Assembly (NCBI GenBank): GCA_963170055.1
Contig: CAUJGJ010000351.1
Coordinates: 37,501 to 66,000, forward strand
Direction: 5' to 3'
Source: Halisarca cf. caerulea
Taxonomy: Eukaryota; Porifera; Demospongiae; Chondrillida; Halisarcidae
Length of the DNA stretch: 28,500 nt
A program made the translations under genes and the position numbers. Positions 1-9,319 of this stretch are shown here, in pieces. Positions within the stretch are counted from its first letter, which is position 1, and each line of letters starts with the position of its first letter. The notes under the pieces are model-generated. The model was not told the DNA's origin, ran no database searches, and worked only from the letters and a program-made list of their open reading frames with translations.

Positions 1-181
1 CATGCAGGAGGCAAAAAGCCTTCCATTTGTTGGAGAAAGACTTGCTGACAAAATATGGGAGATTGCTCAGAGCGGGCACTTGAGACGTCTTGATCATGTT
101 GACGAGAAGGAGAAGCTAGTGGAAACATTCAAGAAGATCTGGGGAGTGGGTGCGACGTCGGCGAGGAGGTTCGTACAAATG
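1..181 (+). CDS. POLL: DNA polymerase lambda, internal exon (8-kDa lyase domain and start of fingers), left end cut by window
   Basis: This exon encodes part of a family X DNA polymerase that fills short gaps in base excision repair and non-homologous end joining in the nucleus. The reading frame runs from base 2, giving 60 residues. The first helix-hairpin-helix is LPFVGERLADKI (residues 7-18). Lys17 (codon 50-52) aligns with polymerase beta Lys72, the Schiff-base lysine of the dRP-lyase. SGHLRRLDH (residues 24-32) and IWGVG (47-51) are lambda-like, and GVGATSARRF is the second helix-hairpin-helix that grips DNA. The exon ends after codon ATG at 179-181, followed by a good donor, GTGAGT, so the intron is phase 0. 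The first ATG (2-4) is not a start: the family has a BRCT domain and more sequence upstream, outside the window. The 5' exon boundary cannot be seen. Polymerase beta or mu is less likely. Confidence 0.9.
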
Positions 182-311
182 GTGAGTGTATACTTTTTCA
201 CGAAAACAACAACTGAACTGACATGTATTTTCATCTCACACGCATACTTACGTATGTGAGGTACGTAGAATTATACCGTAGGTGATTCCGTGTGGGACCT
301 CTACTGATATA

Positions 312-497
312 TACAGTAGTAATATGGCCACACCTCGTTTATCTGACGCTGGATTATCCAAAAACCTCATTAATTCAATCTTTTATTATGAATCTCCATC
401 ACTAAGTTGTGGACTATCTACCCTGGTTCATCCAGCACCTGGTTTATCTGACACGTTTTATGAGGAACAGATGTGGTTGGATAAACGGCCCACTGTA
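312..497 (+). mobile_element. MITE, family J
   Basis: It starts TACAGTAG and ends CCCACTGTA. The inner ends share CGTTTATC(T/C) in inverted orientation. A homologous copy lies in reverse orientation at 10719-10895 (GGATAAA, GGTGCTGG/GGTGTTGG blocks in the same order), which supports it as a dispersed element. It is non-coding; the pogo/Tigger-like class is inferred from the ends. Confidence 0.6.
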
Positions 498-775
498 CAA
501 TAATGGACACATAATAGAAAACAAATGTTCTCTGTTCAACTCAATTCCGCTGAGACATGTAGAAAAGACTATTAGACGTATTACAAATTACATTTTAGTT
601 CAGTTGGGTTGTGAAGAAGTACCGCACTTTGAGGCATTTCATGGAAGGTAGCTGTAGTGAAGTTTTTTTACTATCAAACAGTTGAAAGAACAATTGGTCA
701 TTATCAGACCATTTGCAAGTGTTTCTGTCATTAACTTTGTGTATTTAATGTGCTCATGTGTTGGTGTTGCCTGGG

Positions 776-953
776 TAGGGTGAACCTCTCTAAACCAAGC
801 CCTCTGAAGTCTGGAACCCCTCTAAACTAGACATGCTTTCAAATCCTGCTCTCTATACTTTCTGTTTATGTAGAAACTGTAATCCAGAAACCTATCGTAA
901 ACCAAATTTTTTCATTGGTCCAAGGGTGTTTGGTTTAGAGAGGTTACACTGTA
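776..953 (+). mobile_element. MITE, family A copy 1
   Basis: It has the family A order: GAACCTCTCTAAACC near the left end, then CCTGCTCTCTATACTT, then a TTGGTCC block, then GTTTGGTTTAGAGAGG and ACTGTA at the right end. The ends are inverted repeats of each other. The left terminus is degraded (TAGGGTGAACC instead of TACAGTGAAACC). Confidence 0.75.
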
Positions 954-995
954 TATTGTGTGCATATAACAGAACCTGTGAATGCGTATGATGTG

Positions 996-1309
996 CAGTG
1001 CTAGAAATAAGGAACAAGTGTCGGATGGACAAATGTCCTCGCATCATTATTTTGGGTCACACAATTTCAGATTTGCTCGAACATACGTATTTTGGAGAAG
1101 TACACATTTGCCATAGTAGATGTGCATCAACAAATAATGAAAGCATAAATAGACATTCACAGTACAAATGACTTGGTATCATCACTGTGTGTGTGAAATG
1201 AACATGAGGTAGTGCTCAGCCAAATGTCTGACACAAACTTTTTTGGGTCGGACAAAAAACCGAAATGGTCAGACAATGTCTGAATGCTGACCATTATTTC
1301 TAACATTGG
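996..1309 (+). mobile_element. Possible non-autonomous DNA transposon with CAGTGCTAGAAATAA ends
   Basis: The left end, CAGTGCTAGAAATAAGG, is matched in inverse by CCATTATTTCTAACATTG at the right end. Inside, GTCGGATGGACAAATGTC at the left and GTCGGACAAA near the right also pair loosely in sense. Ends of the CAGxGCTxGAAAT type recall hAT-like elements, but no clear target duplication is visible. The class is uncertain. Confidence 0.45.
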
Positions 1310-1666
1310 ATATGCATACGTGCAGTACATATTCGTGTGGTACCGTACGTATATATGTATGCATAAATTCAGTTTGTAGTGTACCTGTGTGTACTAAGTC
1401 TGTTGGCATATTTTCCCACAGACATCCAATAGTTGAATATTTACTGTACGTATGTGTGTGTATACATAGTGTTCTTTGAAGTACATATATAGTATTTATA
1501 ATACTGTGATAAATGCTGTCTTAAAATGTTCTTATCTTGTTGAGGTGCCTTCAAAGTACTCATATTCCCTGCATGTGGGCAACACCAAGTTTAACATGTA
1601 AGGTGAATGCAGCCAATGTGGTGGGACTTGGTAATGCTACAGTATGTGTGGTTATAAGCGGGATCT

Positions 1667-1982
1667 GGTTTTCCGGCACCTGGTTTATCCAGCATCCACG
1701 GCATTCAGCACCTGGTTTATCCAGCATCCACGGCATTCAGCACCTGGTTTATCCAGCATCTACAGCATTCAGCACCTGGTTTATCCAGCATCCAGGACAT
1801 CCAGCACCTGGTTTATCCAGCATCCAGGACATCCAGCACCTGGTTTATCCAGCATCCACTGCATTCAGCACCTGGTTTATCCAGCATCCACTGCATTCAG
1901 CACCTGGTTTATCCAGCATCCACTGCATTCAGCACCCAGTTTATCCAGCATCCACGGCATTCAGCACCTGGTTTATCCAGCA
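1667..1982 (+). repeat. 32-bp minisatellite, about 10 copies
   Basis: Unit starts (CACCTGGTTT) fall every 32 bp from 1677 to 1965. Variants are CACGG, CTACAG, CAGGA and CACTG before the CATTC/CATCC part. The unit core resembles the CATCCAGCACCTGGTTTATC stretch inside the family J MITE at about 428-448, which suggests the array grew from such an element. The open frames across it (HLVYPAS repeats) are not genes. Confidence 0.9.
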
Positions 1983-2010
1983 TTTGTCATGCTGGATAAA
2001 CCAGGTGCTG
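1962..2010. repeat. Perfect 21-bp hairpin at the end of the 32-bp array
   Basis: The arm at 1962-1982 (CAGCACCTGGTTTATCCAGC plus A) is followed by a 7-base loop and its exact complement at 1990-2010. The array therefore ends with one unit fragment in reverse orientation. In a MITE-derived array this could be the opposite terminal repeat of the parent element. Confidence 0.9.
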
Positions 2011-2454
2011 TCACGCCTTGTTAATACAACAGCTAATTTTTTTCATGTCTAGTCACCCAGCACCCCGGCATGTTGGCCAAGCCAGACCTTTCTGTGCTGC
2101 ATTGAAACTTAGGGTATATGGTGTACTTTGGACTATGTGTAGGGAAAGTTTTCCCTTCCCTCCTACCACTCAATTCATTCACAAGAATTGATTTCTAACA
2201 GTAACAATGTTCTGAAGTGATGCCTTACATTGTAGTGAAGTGAGTGTTAACACGAGAGCAACTCTGCCAGCCAGCCTACTCGTTGTACAGTGGGAGGTGC
2301 TCAGCTACATAAGTGTGTGTCGTCTGTGTGATAAGTTGCAGACGAGTTTCTAATTGTTTTGAAATCTGATTCATACCTGAAAAGTATTCAAATTTCCAAT
2401 GGAGGCTATATTTTGCTTTGTAGACCATTTAGACTTGTAATACATACATAAGTG
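2011..2454. other. Stretch without recognised features
   Basis: It is AT-rich intronic sequence with no long repeat, RNA gene or conserved frame seen. Confidence 0.5.
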
Positions 2455-2645
2455 TACAGTGAGAACTCACTTATCCGCACCTCAGATATCCGGCTCCCTC
2501 ACCTTTCACAATAGTTTTAAGTGAAATACATCTGCAATAATCCTATTGTACACTATACTACTGCTCCCTTGTTTGTCCGGTTCCCTCACTTTCTCCTCAG
2601 TTTCATCCAGAATGGATGTGTGCAGATAAGTAAGATCTGGCTGTA
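2455..2645 (+). mobile_element. MITE with TTATCCG-type ends
   Basis: The left end TACAGTGAGAACTCACTTAT pairs with the right end (ATAAGTAAGATCTGGCTGTA, complement TACAGCCAGATCTTACTTAT). The next bases, CCGCACC and CTGCACA, also correspond. It is flanked by TA and has no coding capacity. It is pogo/Tigger-like by its ends only. Confidence 0.65.
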
Positions 2646-3324
2646 CTACCTACTGCCTTACTTCTCTTTGTCTCAACATACAGTATCTATCAACGTATCT
2701 ATCTATCTTCAATCTCCACTTTAGTGTACGCCTGTGTACTATGCGTATTCATCCCTTCCTTTCTCATGCTTGCCTACATTCCGTACATACGTAATGCGTA
2801 TGTTTGTCCACCTAAAGTGATTTGACTTTCATTGAAAGGGTTAGCGCCAAATTGTCACATCATCCACTGCACAATAGGTTATCTCAAGACTATTGATATC
2901 ATGGAAGTGTGCACACTACTGATGCACACTGCCTTGCTAGGAGCTTACAGTATTTGTGCACTTTGTAGGCTAAAATGAAGCCTTGCAGAGTAGAATATAA
3001 CTCTGTATCCAAGACTATGCTTTTTGTATCATTATTGTTCACCAATTTTTAACAATGTATTTATCAGTTTGAGTGTAATTTTTAGTAAGTGTCCTACAGT
3101 GATCACACTGCAATCACATTATACGTACTGTGGGCTGCATTGTAGAGGTTGTTTGTACAGTTTCTGTGTGTGTTGGCATACACCTAGTGTACAGGCTGCT
3201 TGGACATGTGCCTGATTATCAGTAGAAGTGATTTCATACACATAATTCTCAGACTCTGTACAATGGCTAACTCTAGCTGATCGCTGTCTTGCCCTTTGCT
3301 ATTCCCACCCTCCCTCAGTCCCTC
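2646..3324. other. Stretch without recognised features
   Basis: There is no repeat family or coding signal apart from scattered TACGTA motifs near 2780-2800. Confidence 0.5.

Positions 3325-3383
<59 letters not shown>
3325..3383 (+). repeat. (GT)n microsatellite
   Basis: About 29 nearly uninterrupted TG dinucleotides on the plus strand, with a GCG break at the left. Confidence 0.95.
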
Positions 3384-3384
<1 letters not shown>

Positions 3385-3597
3385 CGTGACTGTGTGTGTG
3401 AAGCATATTTGTATATGTGTGCACATCTGTGTGTGAGAGAAGTGAAGAGAAGAAGCAGCTTCTGTGTCAGTTTCAATTGTTGAATAAGAAGCAGCATAAT
3501 GTTGTCTTGCTCAGCACAAACAATTAGTTACAGGCGATTTCTTAAACAATGGCAAGACAGACTTTAGGTCTAAACACCTTCCATACATTCTCAATTA

Positions 3598-3779
3598 CTA
3601 CTGCTGTAAACCTCTCTAATCCAACACTCAATGGGGCTTGAAAAAAGTGTCGATTAGGAGGTTGTCTGATTATGGAGTGACTATCACCATACTTTAATAT
3701 GGTGACTTACCTCATAAGATGGTCGGATTAGAGAGAATGTCGGATTATAGAGGTGTCAGATTACAGAGGTTTCACTGTA
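3598..3779 (+). mobile_element. MITE, family C copy 1
   Basis: The left end GTAAACCTCTCTAATCCAAC pairs in inverse with the right end (ATTACAGAGGTTTCACTGTA). The interior holds ATGGTGACTTACCTCATAAG followed by ATGGTCGGATTAGAGAG. This interior is the parent of the 21-bp array at 9424-10150. A similar copy lies at 5801-5965 and a reverse one at 9320-10249. Confidence 0.75.
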
Positions 3780-4142
3780 TGTGAAACTGCCTGAGTTGTA
3801 ACTGCCTTATGCTGTGGAACCTGTATAGTCTGACATTTTCTCAAACGCAGCCATTTTCTGAGGTACTACCCCCATACCGAAGTATACTAGGAGTCAATTG
3901 ATAATCTGTCACTTTTCCCTGACCATAATTTGCTGGATCATAGCAGTTTCTTGGTTCCAGTGTACACTTGGTGGGTGTACGTAGGGTGCAAGTGGGTGGT
4001 TACCCGGGTAGGTTGTGATGTACCGCATGCACAGTGGTATGGATCGTTACTATTGAGGTGTTGGATCACAGAGGTTTCACTGTATGCGAAACTGCCTGAG
4101 TCGTTACTGCCTTATACTGTGGAACCTGTATAATCTGACATT
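3750..4142 (+). repeat. Direct duplication of a MITE end plus flank
   Basis: About 85 bp at 3755-3839 (TTTCACTGTATG, AAACTGCCTGAG, ACTGCCTTA, GTGGAACCTGTATA, CTGACATT) recurs at 4055-4141 with few changes. The intervening part contains degraded family C sequence (CATTTTCTGAGGTACTACC, CCATACCGAAGTATACT). The two copies may be ends of one larger composite. Confidence 0.7.
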
Positions 4143-4350
4143 TGCATGTATTGACGGACTGAATGCGAGAGAGTGTCTGCTGTAGACAGGTGTGGTACAT
4201 CTATACGTATCATAGAGGGTGCTTGTGCATCATCTTGGACCCTTCGATGTCACGTGTACTGTATTAGTCTGACATACTGCAGATGCGTATAGATATACCA
4301 CACCTGTCTACAGCAGACAGACTCTCACATTCAGTCCGTTAATACATGCA
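4143..4350. repeat. Long inverted repeat, 68-bp arms, 72-base loop
   Basis: The left arm is 4143-4210 and the right arm is 4283-4350. The complement of the right arm matches the left arm at about 90%, including GACGGACTGAATG/AACGGACTGAATG and GTCTGCTGTAGACAGGTGTG. The arms do not carry the CAGTGAAACC ends of the common MITEs. It may be a foldback transposon of another type. Confidence 0.88.
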
Positions 4351-4727
4351 TCTACATAGCAATTCCCTGTCCATAAGAGCATCAAGATTCTGTATTCTAG
4401 TGGAGAATACTCAGTGTCACCGCACAAGCTAGCTCTGTATGTGATGTTTTTGTGTTTACATACAGCAGTGATTGTACACTGAACCCGTATGCACGTAGGT
4501 GTTTCTGTAGTGTGAATGGCTGGGTGCATGTGATCGCTAGCTGATGATTTGTTTGAAGATACGTAGCAATGTACATTCATATTTGACACACTTGTACGCA
4601 GGAAATAAGGTGGCACTTAGACAGATTAACACGAACTCGTAGACTGTAATGCACCCACCCAACTATTGTACAAAACCCACACACTTCTGGTGTTGATGGT
4701 GTGATGCAGGATATGTGGGTGGGGAGT
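4351..4727. other. Stretch without recognised features
   Basis: There is no repeat family or coding signal; its 102-codon minus-strand frame has no recognisable domain. Confidence 0.45.
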
Positions 4728-5130
4728 GTGTACTCTGTGTATTCTTCCCCACAGACAAAACACTGTGTTGTAGACATCCGTTGTGGACATCCTCTATATG
4801 CTATGTTTGTTTCGTGTGAAATGTGTGTCAAATGTGTGGGTGTCTAGTGCTCTGTGTGTTCTACCACACACCCACAACACTGTGGTGTGGATATCCTGTA
4901 TGTGCTGTGTTTGTCCCATTTAAAGGTGTCACCAAGTGTTTGAATGTCTAGTACCCTGTGTGTTCTACCACTAACCCGTGGTACTTTGTTGTGGATATCC
5001 TTGTGCCATGTTGTTCCATTGGAGAGTGTTACCAAATGCATGGTTCCCTGGTGCAAACACAGCACTGTGTTGTAGGCATCCTGTATATGCTGTGTTTGTT
5101 CTGTTTGAAGGTATTGCCAAGTGTATGGTT
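4728..5130 (+). repeat. Diverged tandem repeat, about 100-115 bp unit, four copies
   Basis: Recurring blocks are CTCTGTGT(A/G)TTCT, ACACTGTG(T/G)TGT(A/G)GA, ATCCTGTATATGCTGTGTTTG and GCCAAGTGT. They start at about 4728, 4845, 4950 and 5047. The copies differ by substitutions and small indels, so this array is older than the others in the window. Confidence 0.7.
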
Positions 5131-5264
5131 GACTACAGTGTAACTCAACCTAAATTGGCATCAGAAGAGAGTTTTATGGATCACAAAGTAATACCTGATA
5201 GACTTCTACTGGATGCCTGTAGGAGTAGCCTATGGCTAAGAAAGGTTCCCCAGTTTAGATAATG

Positions 5265-5449
5265 ATACCTGATACCCTGATACCCTGATACCCTGATACC
5301 CCAATACCCTGATACCCTGATACCCCAATACCCTGATACCCTGATACCCCAATACCCTGATACCCCAATACCCTGATACCCCAATACCCCAGTACCCTGA
5401 TACCCCAATACCCCAATACCCTGATACCCCAGTACCCTGATACCCTGAT
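5265..5449 (+). repeat. 8-bp tandem repeat (ATACCCTG/ATACCCCA), about 23 copies
   Basis: Two unit variants alternate irregularly: ATACCCTG and ATACCCCA (some GTACCCTG). The array ends exactly where a family B MITE begins. It is not a telomere repeat of any type I know. Confidence 0.92.
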
Positions 5450-5638
5450 GCAGTGGACCCCTCTAATCTGGACCCCTGAATTGCGGACACCCCTCTATTA
5501 TGGACACATGTCACTGGAATCAAACACTTCACTATACTTTGATATAGAACAGCTTCAGCCCCTGAAATGAGGACACCTCAATAATCACGACAGCCCCTTC
5601 TAGTCCCAAGGTGTCCAGAATGGAGAGGTTCCACTGTA
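5449..5638 (+). mobile_element. MITE, family B copy 1
   Basis: It starts TGCAGTGGACCCCTCTAATC and ends AATGGAGAGGTTCCACTGTA. The interior has GGACAC motifs and a TAGTCCCAAGGTGTCC block near the right end. A related copy is at 24869-25047. Confidence 0.65.
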
Positions 5639-5800
5639 TACTTAATATGGTGACTGTGCATACCTCACTAGATGCTCAGATTATAGGGTTATTGAGATGT
5701 CATGTTACAGAGGCTCCCCCGTGCATACTGACCCTGGAAAAGGGTCGGATTGGGAGAGAATGCCGGAGTATTGAAGCTGCCGATTGCTAAGGTTCCCACA
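5639..5800. mobile_element. Degraded family C fragments
   Basis: It contains CTTAATATGGTGACTGTGC, then TCAGATTATAGGG, then GGGTCGGATTGGGAGAGAAT and GGTTCCCACA. These are pieces of the family C interior and right end in order, without a complete left end. Confidence 0.5.
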
Positions 5801-5965
5801 TACTGCAGTGAAACCTCTCTAGTCCGACACTCAATGTGGCTTGAAATTAATGTCAGATTACGGAGTGAATCTTGACATAGCTTAATATGGTAACTGTACC
5901 ACAAAAGATGGTCGGAATAGAGTGAATGTTAGATTATAGAGGTGTCAGATTGCAGGTTCCCCTTT
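5801..5965 (+). mobile_element. MITE, family C copy 2
   Basis: Left end TACTGCAGTGAAACCTCTCT, then GTCCGACACTCAATGTGGCT, CTTAATATGGTAACTGTACC, GATGGTCGGAATAGAG and GTGTCAGATTGCAGGTT. It is colinear with the copy at 3598-3779. The right terminus is worn. Confidence 0.7.
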
Positions 5966-6067
5966 AGGATGATAGTGGAACGTAGGAGCAGGGTGCTACT
6001 ATAGGCAACAAAAATGGTGTGGGATTACAAAGGCTTCCAGAGGATCAGGTAACTCTGTGTAATCAAC

Positions 6068-6250
6068 TACAGTGAAACCTCTCTAAACCGTACACTTTGT
6101 AATCTGGAACCCTCTCAAACTGGATGTGTTTTCAAGTCCTGCTCTCTATATTTGCTGTACATATAGAACCTCTCTAATCTGGAAACCTCTAAATTAACCA
6201 AATTTTTTCTTTGGTCCCATGTGTGTTTGGTTTAGAGAAGTTACACTGTA
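6068..6250 (+). mobile_element. MITE, family A copy 2
   Basis: It has intact TACAGTGAAACCTCTCTAAA and GTTTAGAGAAGTTACACTGT ends. The signature CTGCTCTCTATATTTGCTGT, then ACATATAGAACCTCTCTAAT, sits in the middle, and TTCTTTGGTCCC precedes the right end. Confidence 0.82.
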
Positions 6251-6297
6251 CCTGGGTATGTTGAGGACAGCTTCTCGTAACAGAGAGAAGGGTAGAT

Positions 6298-6496
6298 TAT
6301 TGTGGAACACAATACTCCAATAGTGGACACAGTAAAATAAGGACAACCTCTCTATAAAGGATGCAGCTTGAGGCCACAAAATATCCCCTGGCCCACTTAT
6401 AGTTCCAATACATTTCGAATATCTCAAAGAGGACAGCCTCCTTACGAAGGACAAATGAGGCTGTCCTAAAGTGTCCTTCATTTAGAGATTCCACTG
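6298..6496 (-). mobile_element. MITE, family E-type (ATAAGGACAC interior)
   Basis: The right end, read in reverse, is CACAGTGGAATCTCTAAATG, then AAGGACACTTTAGGACAGCC. The left end, near TATTGTGGAAC, is worn. The interior holds AAAATATCCCCTGGCCC and ATAGTTCCAATACATTTC, which recur at 15967-16120. Confidence 0.6.
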
Positions 6497-6682
6497 TGAT
6501 CCAAAATTTCACTGTAATATGTATGTACGCATGTACAGGGATTTCCCCACTTCTGTGCTCCACCATATCACAGTGCAGCACATGACTACTTTTCTCCCTT
6601 TCTTGAATATTTCACTAGTGACAGTAAGTGAGGTTTTGAATACTGAATAATGACCAGGTGCAAAAGTTGAAGCATTATCAAG

Positions 6683-6865
6683 TAACAGTACCTCTCTAAA
6701 CTGAACACTCTTGATATCAAAGAAAAAGTTTGATTCAGAGAGGTTTCCGGATTAGAGAGGTTCTATATGTACAGCAAATATAGAGAGAGCAGGACTTGAA
6801 AACACATCCAGTTTTTAGGGAGGGTTCCAGCTTGCAGAGGGTTCAGTTAGAGATGTTTCACTGTA
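6683..6865 (-). mobile_element. MITE, family A copy 3
   Basis: This is the family A element in reverse: AAAGAAAAAGTTTGATTCAG near the left, TTCTATATGTACAGCAAATA in the middle, and AGATGTTTCACTGTA at the right end. Confidence 0.8.
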
Positions 6866-7129
6866 ATAGTTACGTAGCTTAGAGGGTCCATGGTAATGTA
6901 CGCTTGAATTCATTCCATCCGACTTTTCACCCCAGGGGGAGAGTCCTAGCATTTTTTGCCATTACTGGTTGTGTTAAGAGTGTGCATATTTGCCAACTTT
7001 AGAAGTATTGAATATTCCAAAACTTGTGATAACACATGATGTATACGCTTAATTCACACATGACAAATGTGTCATTGTTTGTAAAGAGCTCATGTAGTTG
7101 TGTAACATTCTAACACCAGTTCACAAAGT

Positions 7130-7640
7130 ATGTTGTTGTATTTGTTCCTATTGTTCGTAGCCATACATGTATACATACGTATATCTGTATGTACTGTACT
7201 TTATTTAGTTATATTATGTGTATATGTATGTACTGTATGTACTTTTTGTAGGTATATACATATATACAGTATATACAGTACATGTACAGTGCGTGTGTGT
7301 GTGCTTTTGTGGATGTGTGTGTATATGTACATAGGTATGTACTGTATGACACTGTACTAATTGTAGTCATGTGTGTATACGTGTGTACTAATTGTAGTCA
7401 TATACAGTATATGTGTGTATGTGTGTATGTGTGTGTACTAATTATAGTCATATACAGTGTATGTGTGTATGTGTGTATGCATGTGTACTAATGCTAATTG
7501 TACTCAATATTAATTGTATTCATATGTATGTATTGTGTGTATGTGTGTACTAATTGTAGTCATGTATATGTGTATATGTGTATATGTGTGTATGTGTGTG
7601 TACTGTACTGGTAGTCATATGTGTATTTGTGTGTATGTGA
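7130..7640 (+). repeat. TA/TG-rich low-complexity tract with degenerate repeats
   Basis: GTATGTAC, GTGTATGTG and the phrase GTACTAATTGTAGTCATA recur at least five times (about 7350, 7385, 7435, 7550, 7595). The tract can be seen as an irregular 50-70 bp tandem repeat with (GT)n parts. The open frames across it are compositional. Confidence 0.8.
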
Positions 7641-7810
7641 GCATGCACATACAGGGTGCATGTTCATGTTTGTTGGTTTCTAAATATGGTTCTCATTCAC
7701 GAATGCATACACTTGTCCCACGGATTATCTGTGGTGCAATAGTTCTCTTTTAGCTTATGATTACAGCATTCAAATGTATGAGTATGTGTATGCATGAGTA
7801 CTATATGTAC

Positions 7811-7990
7811 TACAGTAGAACTTGGATAGTAAGTACACTCAAGGGAAGGCAAAATATGTACTCACTATCAGAGGTACTTACTTTCCAATGTTCTTTCAAA
7901 GGTATTGCATGAGGTAGGGACAGAGGAATGAGTACTCACTATCCAGGAGTATTCACTAACCAAGGTACTTACTAACAGAGTTTGACTGTA
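7811..7990 (+). mobile_element. MITE, family D copy 1
   Basis: Left TACAGTAGAACTTGGATAGT and right TACTAACAGAGTTTGACTGT(A) are inverted ends. The interior holds ACTATCAGAGGTACTTACTT, GGGACAGAGGAATGAGTACT and CACTATCCAGGAGTA. It is colinear with the expanded copy at 10266-10693. Confidence 0.75.
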
Positions 7991-8045
7991 TATACGTATA
8001 TACATACGTACGTATGTTATTATTATTATTATATATAGATACTGT

Positions 8046-8070
8046 AGATAGATAGATAGATAGATAGATA
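8046..8070 (+). repeat. (GATA)n microsatellite
   Basis: Six GATA units directly precede the minisatellite at 8079. Confidence 0.95.
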
Positions 8071-8078
8071 GGCGATTG

Positions 8079-8310
8079 TGTACCTGTTGGGAGGTGTGTA
8101 CCTGTTGCAAGGTGCGTACCTGTTGCAAGGTGTGTACTTGTTACGAGGTGTGGACTCTTGTGAGGTGTGTATCTGTTGCAAGGGGTGACCTGTTGTGAGG
8201 TGTGTATCTGTCCTTAGGTGTGGACTCTTGTGAGGTGTGTATCTGTTGCAAGGGGTGACCTGTTGTGAGGTGTGTATCTGTTGCAAGGGGCGACCTGTTG
8301 TGAGGTGCTG
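8079..8310 (+). repeat. 17-18 bp minisatellite, about 13 copies
   Basis: The base unit is GGTGTGTACCTGTTGCAA, with 17-bp variants GGTGTGGACTCTTGTGA and GGGGTGACCTGTTGTGA. In the second half these combine into a higher-order block repeated twice (about 8136-8209 and 8217-8264). Confidence 0.9.
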
Positions 8311-8859
8311 ACTCTTTCAAAATGTGTGTCTGGAGGTGTATGTTTGTATTGGAATGCTATGAGGGGAATTCAGATGTGGACAGCAACAATTGTTTCTTAA
8401 TATCATCTGATCTCACATGCATTTGTTGGGAATCTCAGCTGATGGCGTGTTGTGGCTGGCAGTGCTGTTTCATATTTTTAGCTTTTGTGTTTGTCAAAAT
8501 CTCGTTTTGTCTCCTCTGCTGTATGTCATCTGTTCCTGTCTCCCATCCTACTATTTTTCATTCTCCATTCAAGTCCTAATTTTGTGTGCTAATTAGATGT
8601 TTTGAAATGTCTCCGGACCCCCCATCCTATTTCGTATTGTAGTTCTTTTGATAATTTCTGAACTGTATCACTGTTTGTGTGTGTCATGGTTTCTTGCTGT
8701 ATAGGGTTTTCCGAAGCCTTGAGGCTTTTCCGTTGGGAGTGGTTTTCCATTCCGCCCACATCCATCTGGTGGCCTATGGTTGTTATGGTAACAGTAGGTT
8801 GAGTTCCGGGTGAGCTTGATGGCCATTTTGTTCCCTTTTGTTGCATTCACTTTATAGTG

Positions 8860-8860
<1 letters not shown>
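8311..8860. other. Stretch without recognised features
   Basis: This is unique-looking sequence. Frames of about 85 codons exist on both strands, but no domain, splice-bounded exon or repeat is recognised. Confidence 0.45.
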
Positions 8861-9046
<186 letters not shown>

Positions 9047-9319
9047 CACAAATACAGTTTTTTCACTAGACGAATCCTTTTTACAGTTGCAAGCTATTTC
9101 AACTCTGTTACATACTATTGTCAAGTGTTGCTGTTGTACTTGTAGTCAGATTATGGCAGCATACAAGCCTACATAACATCACAATTCCATCATTGTATGT
9201 AAGACTATATTGTGCACATGAATGCATGTATGTGAGTACTAGTGTTGTACATAAATTTGAACAAATGTATAGACATGCACACAGATGTAGAGCTTGTTGT
9301 GATGGTTTGACGTTAGGAG

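Noticed and set aside
1537..2052. 171-codon and 126-codon frames with HLVYPAS repeats
   Set aside because: The 32-bp array cycles through all frames without stops; not protein coding.
5265..5449. Telomere-like repeat
   Set aside because: The ATACCCTG/ATACCCCA units do not match the animal TTAGGG repeat or its complement, and the block lies between intron sequences.
5181..5532. Minus-strand frames with GYQGTGVSGYWGI repeats, collagen- or silk-like at first sight
   Set aside because: Frames follow the 8-bp array (24 bp = 8 codons); no flanking gene structure.
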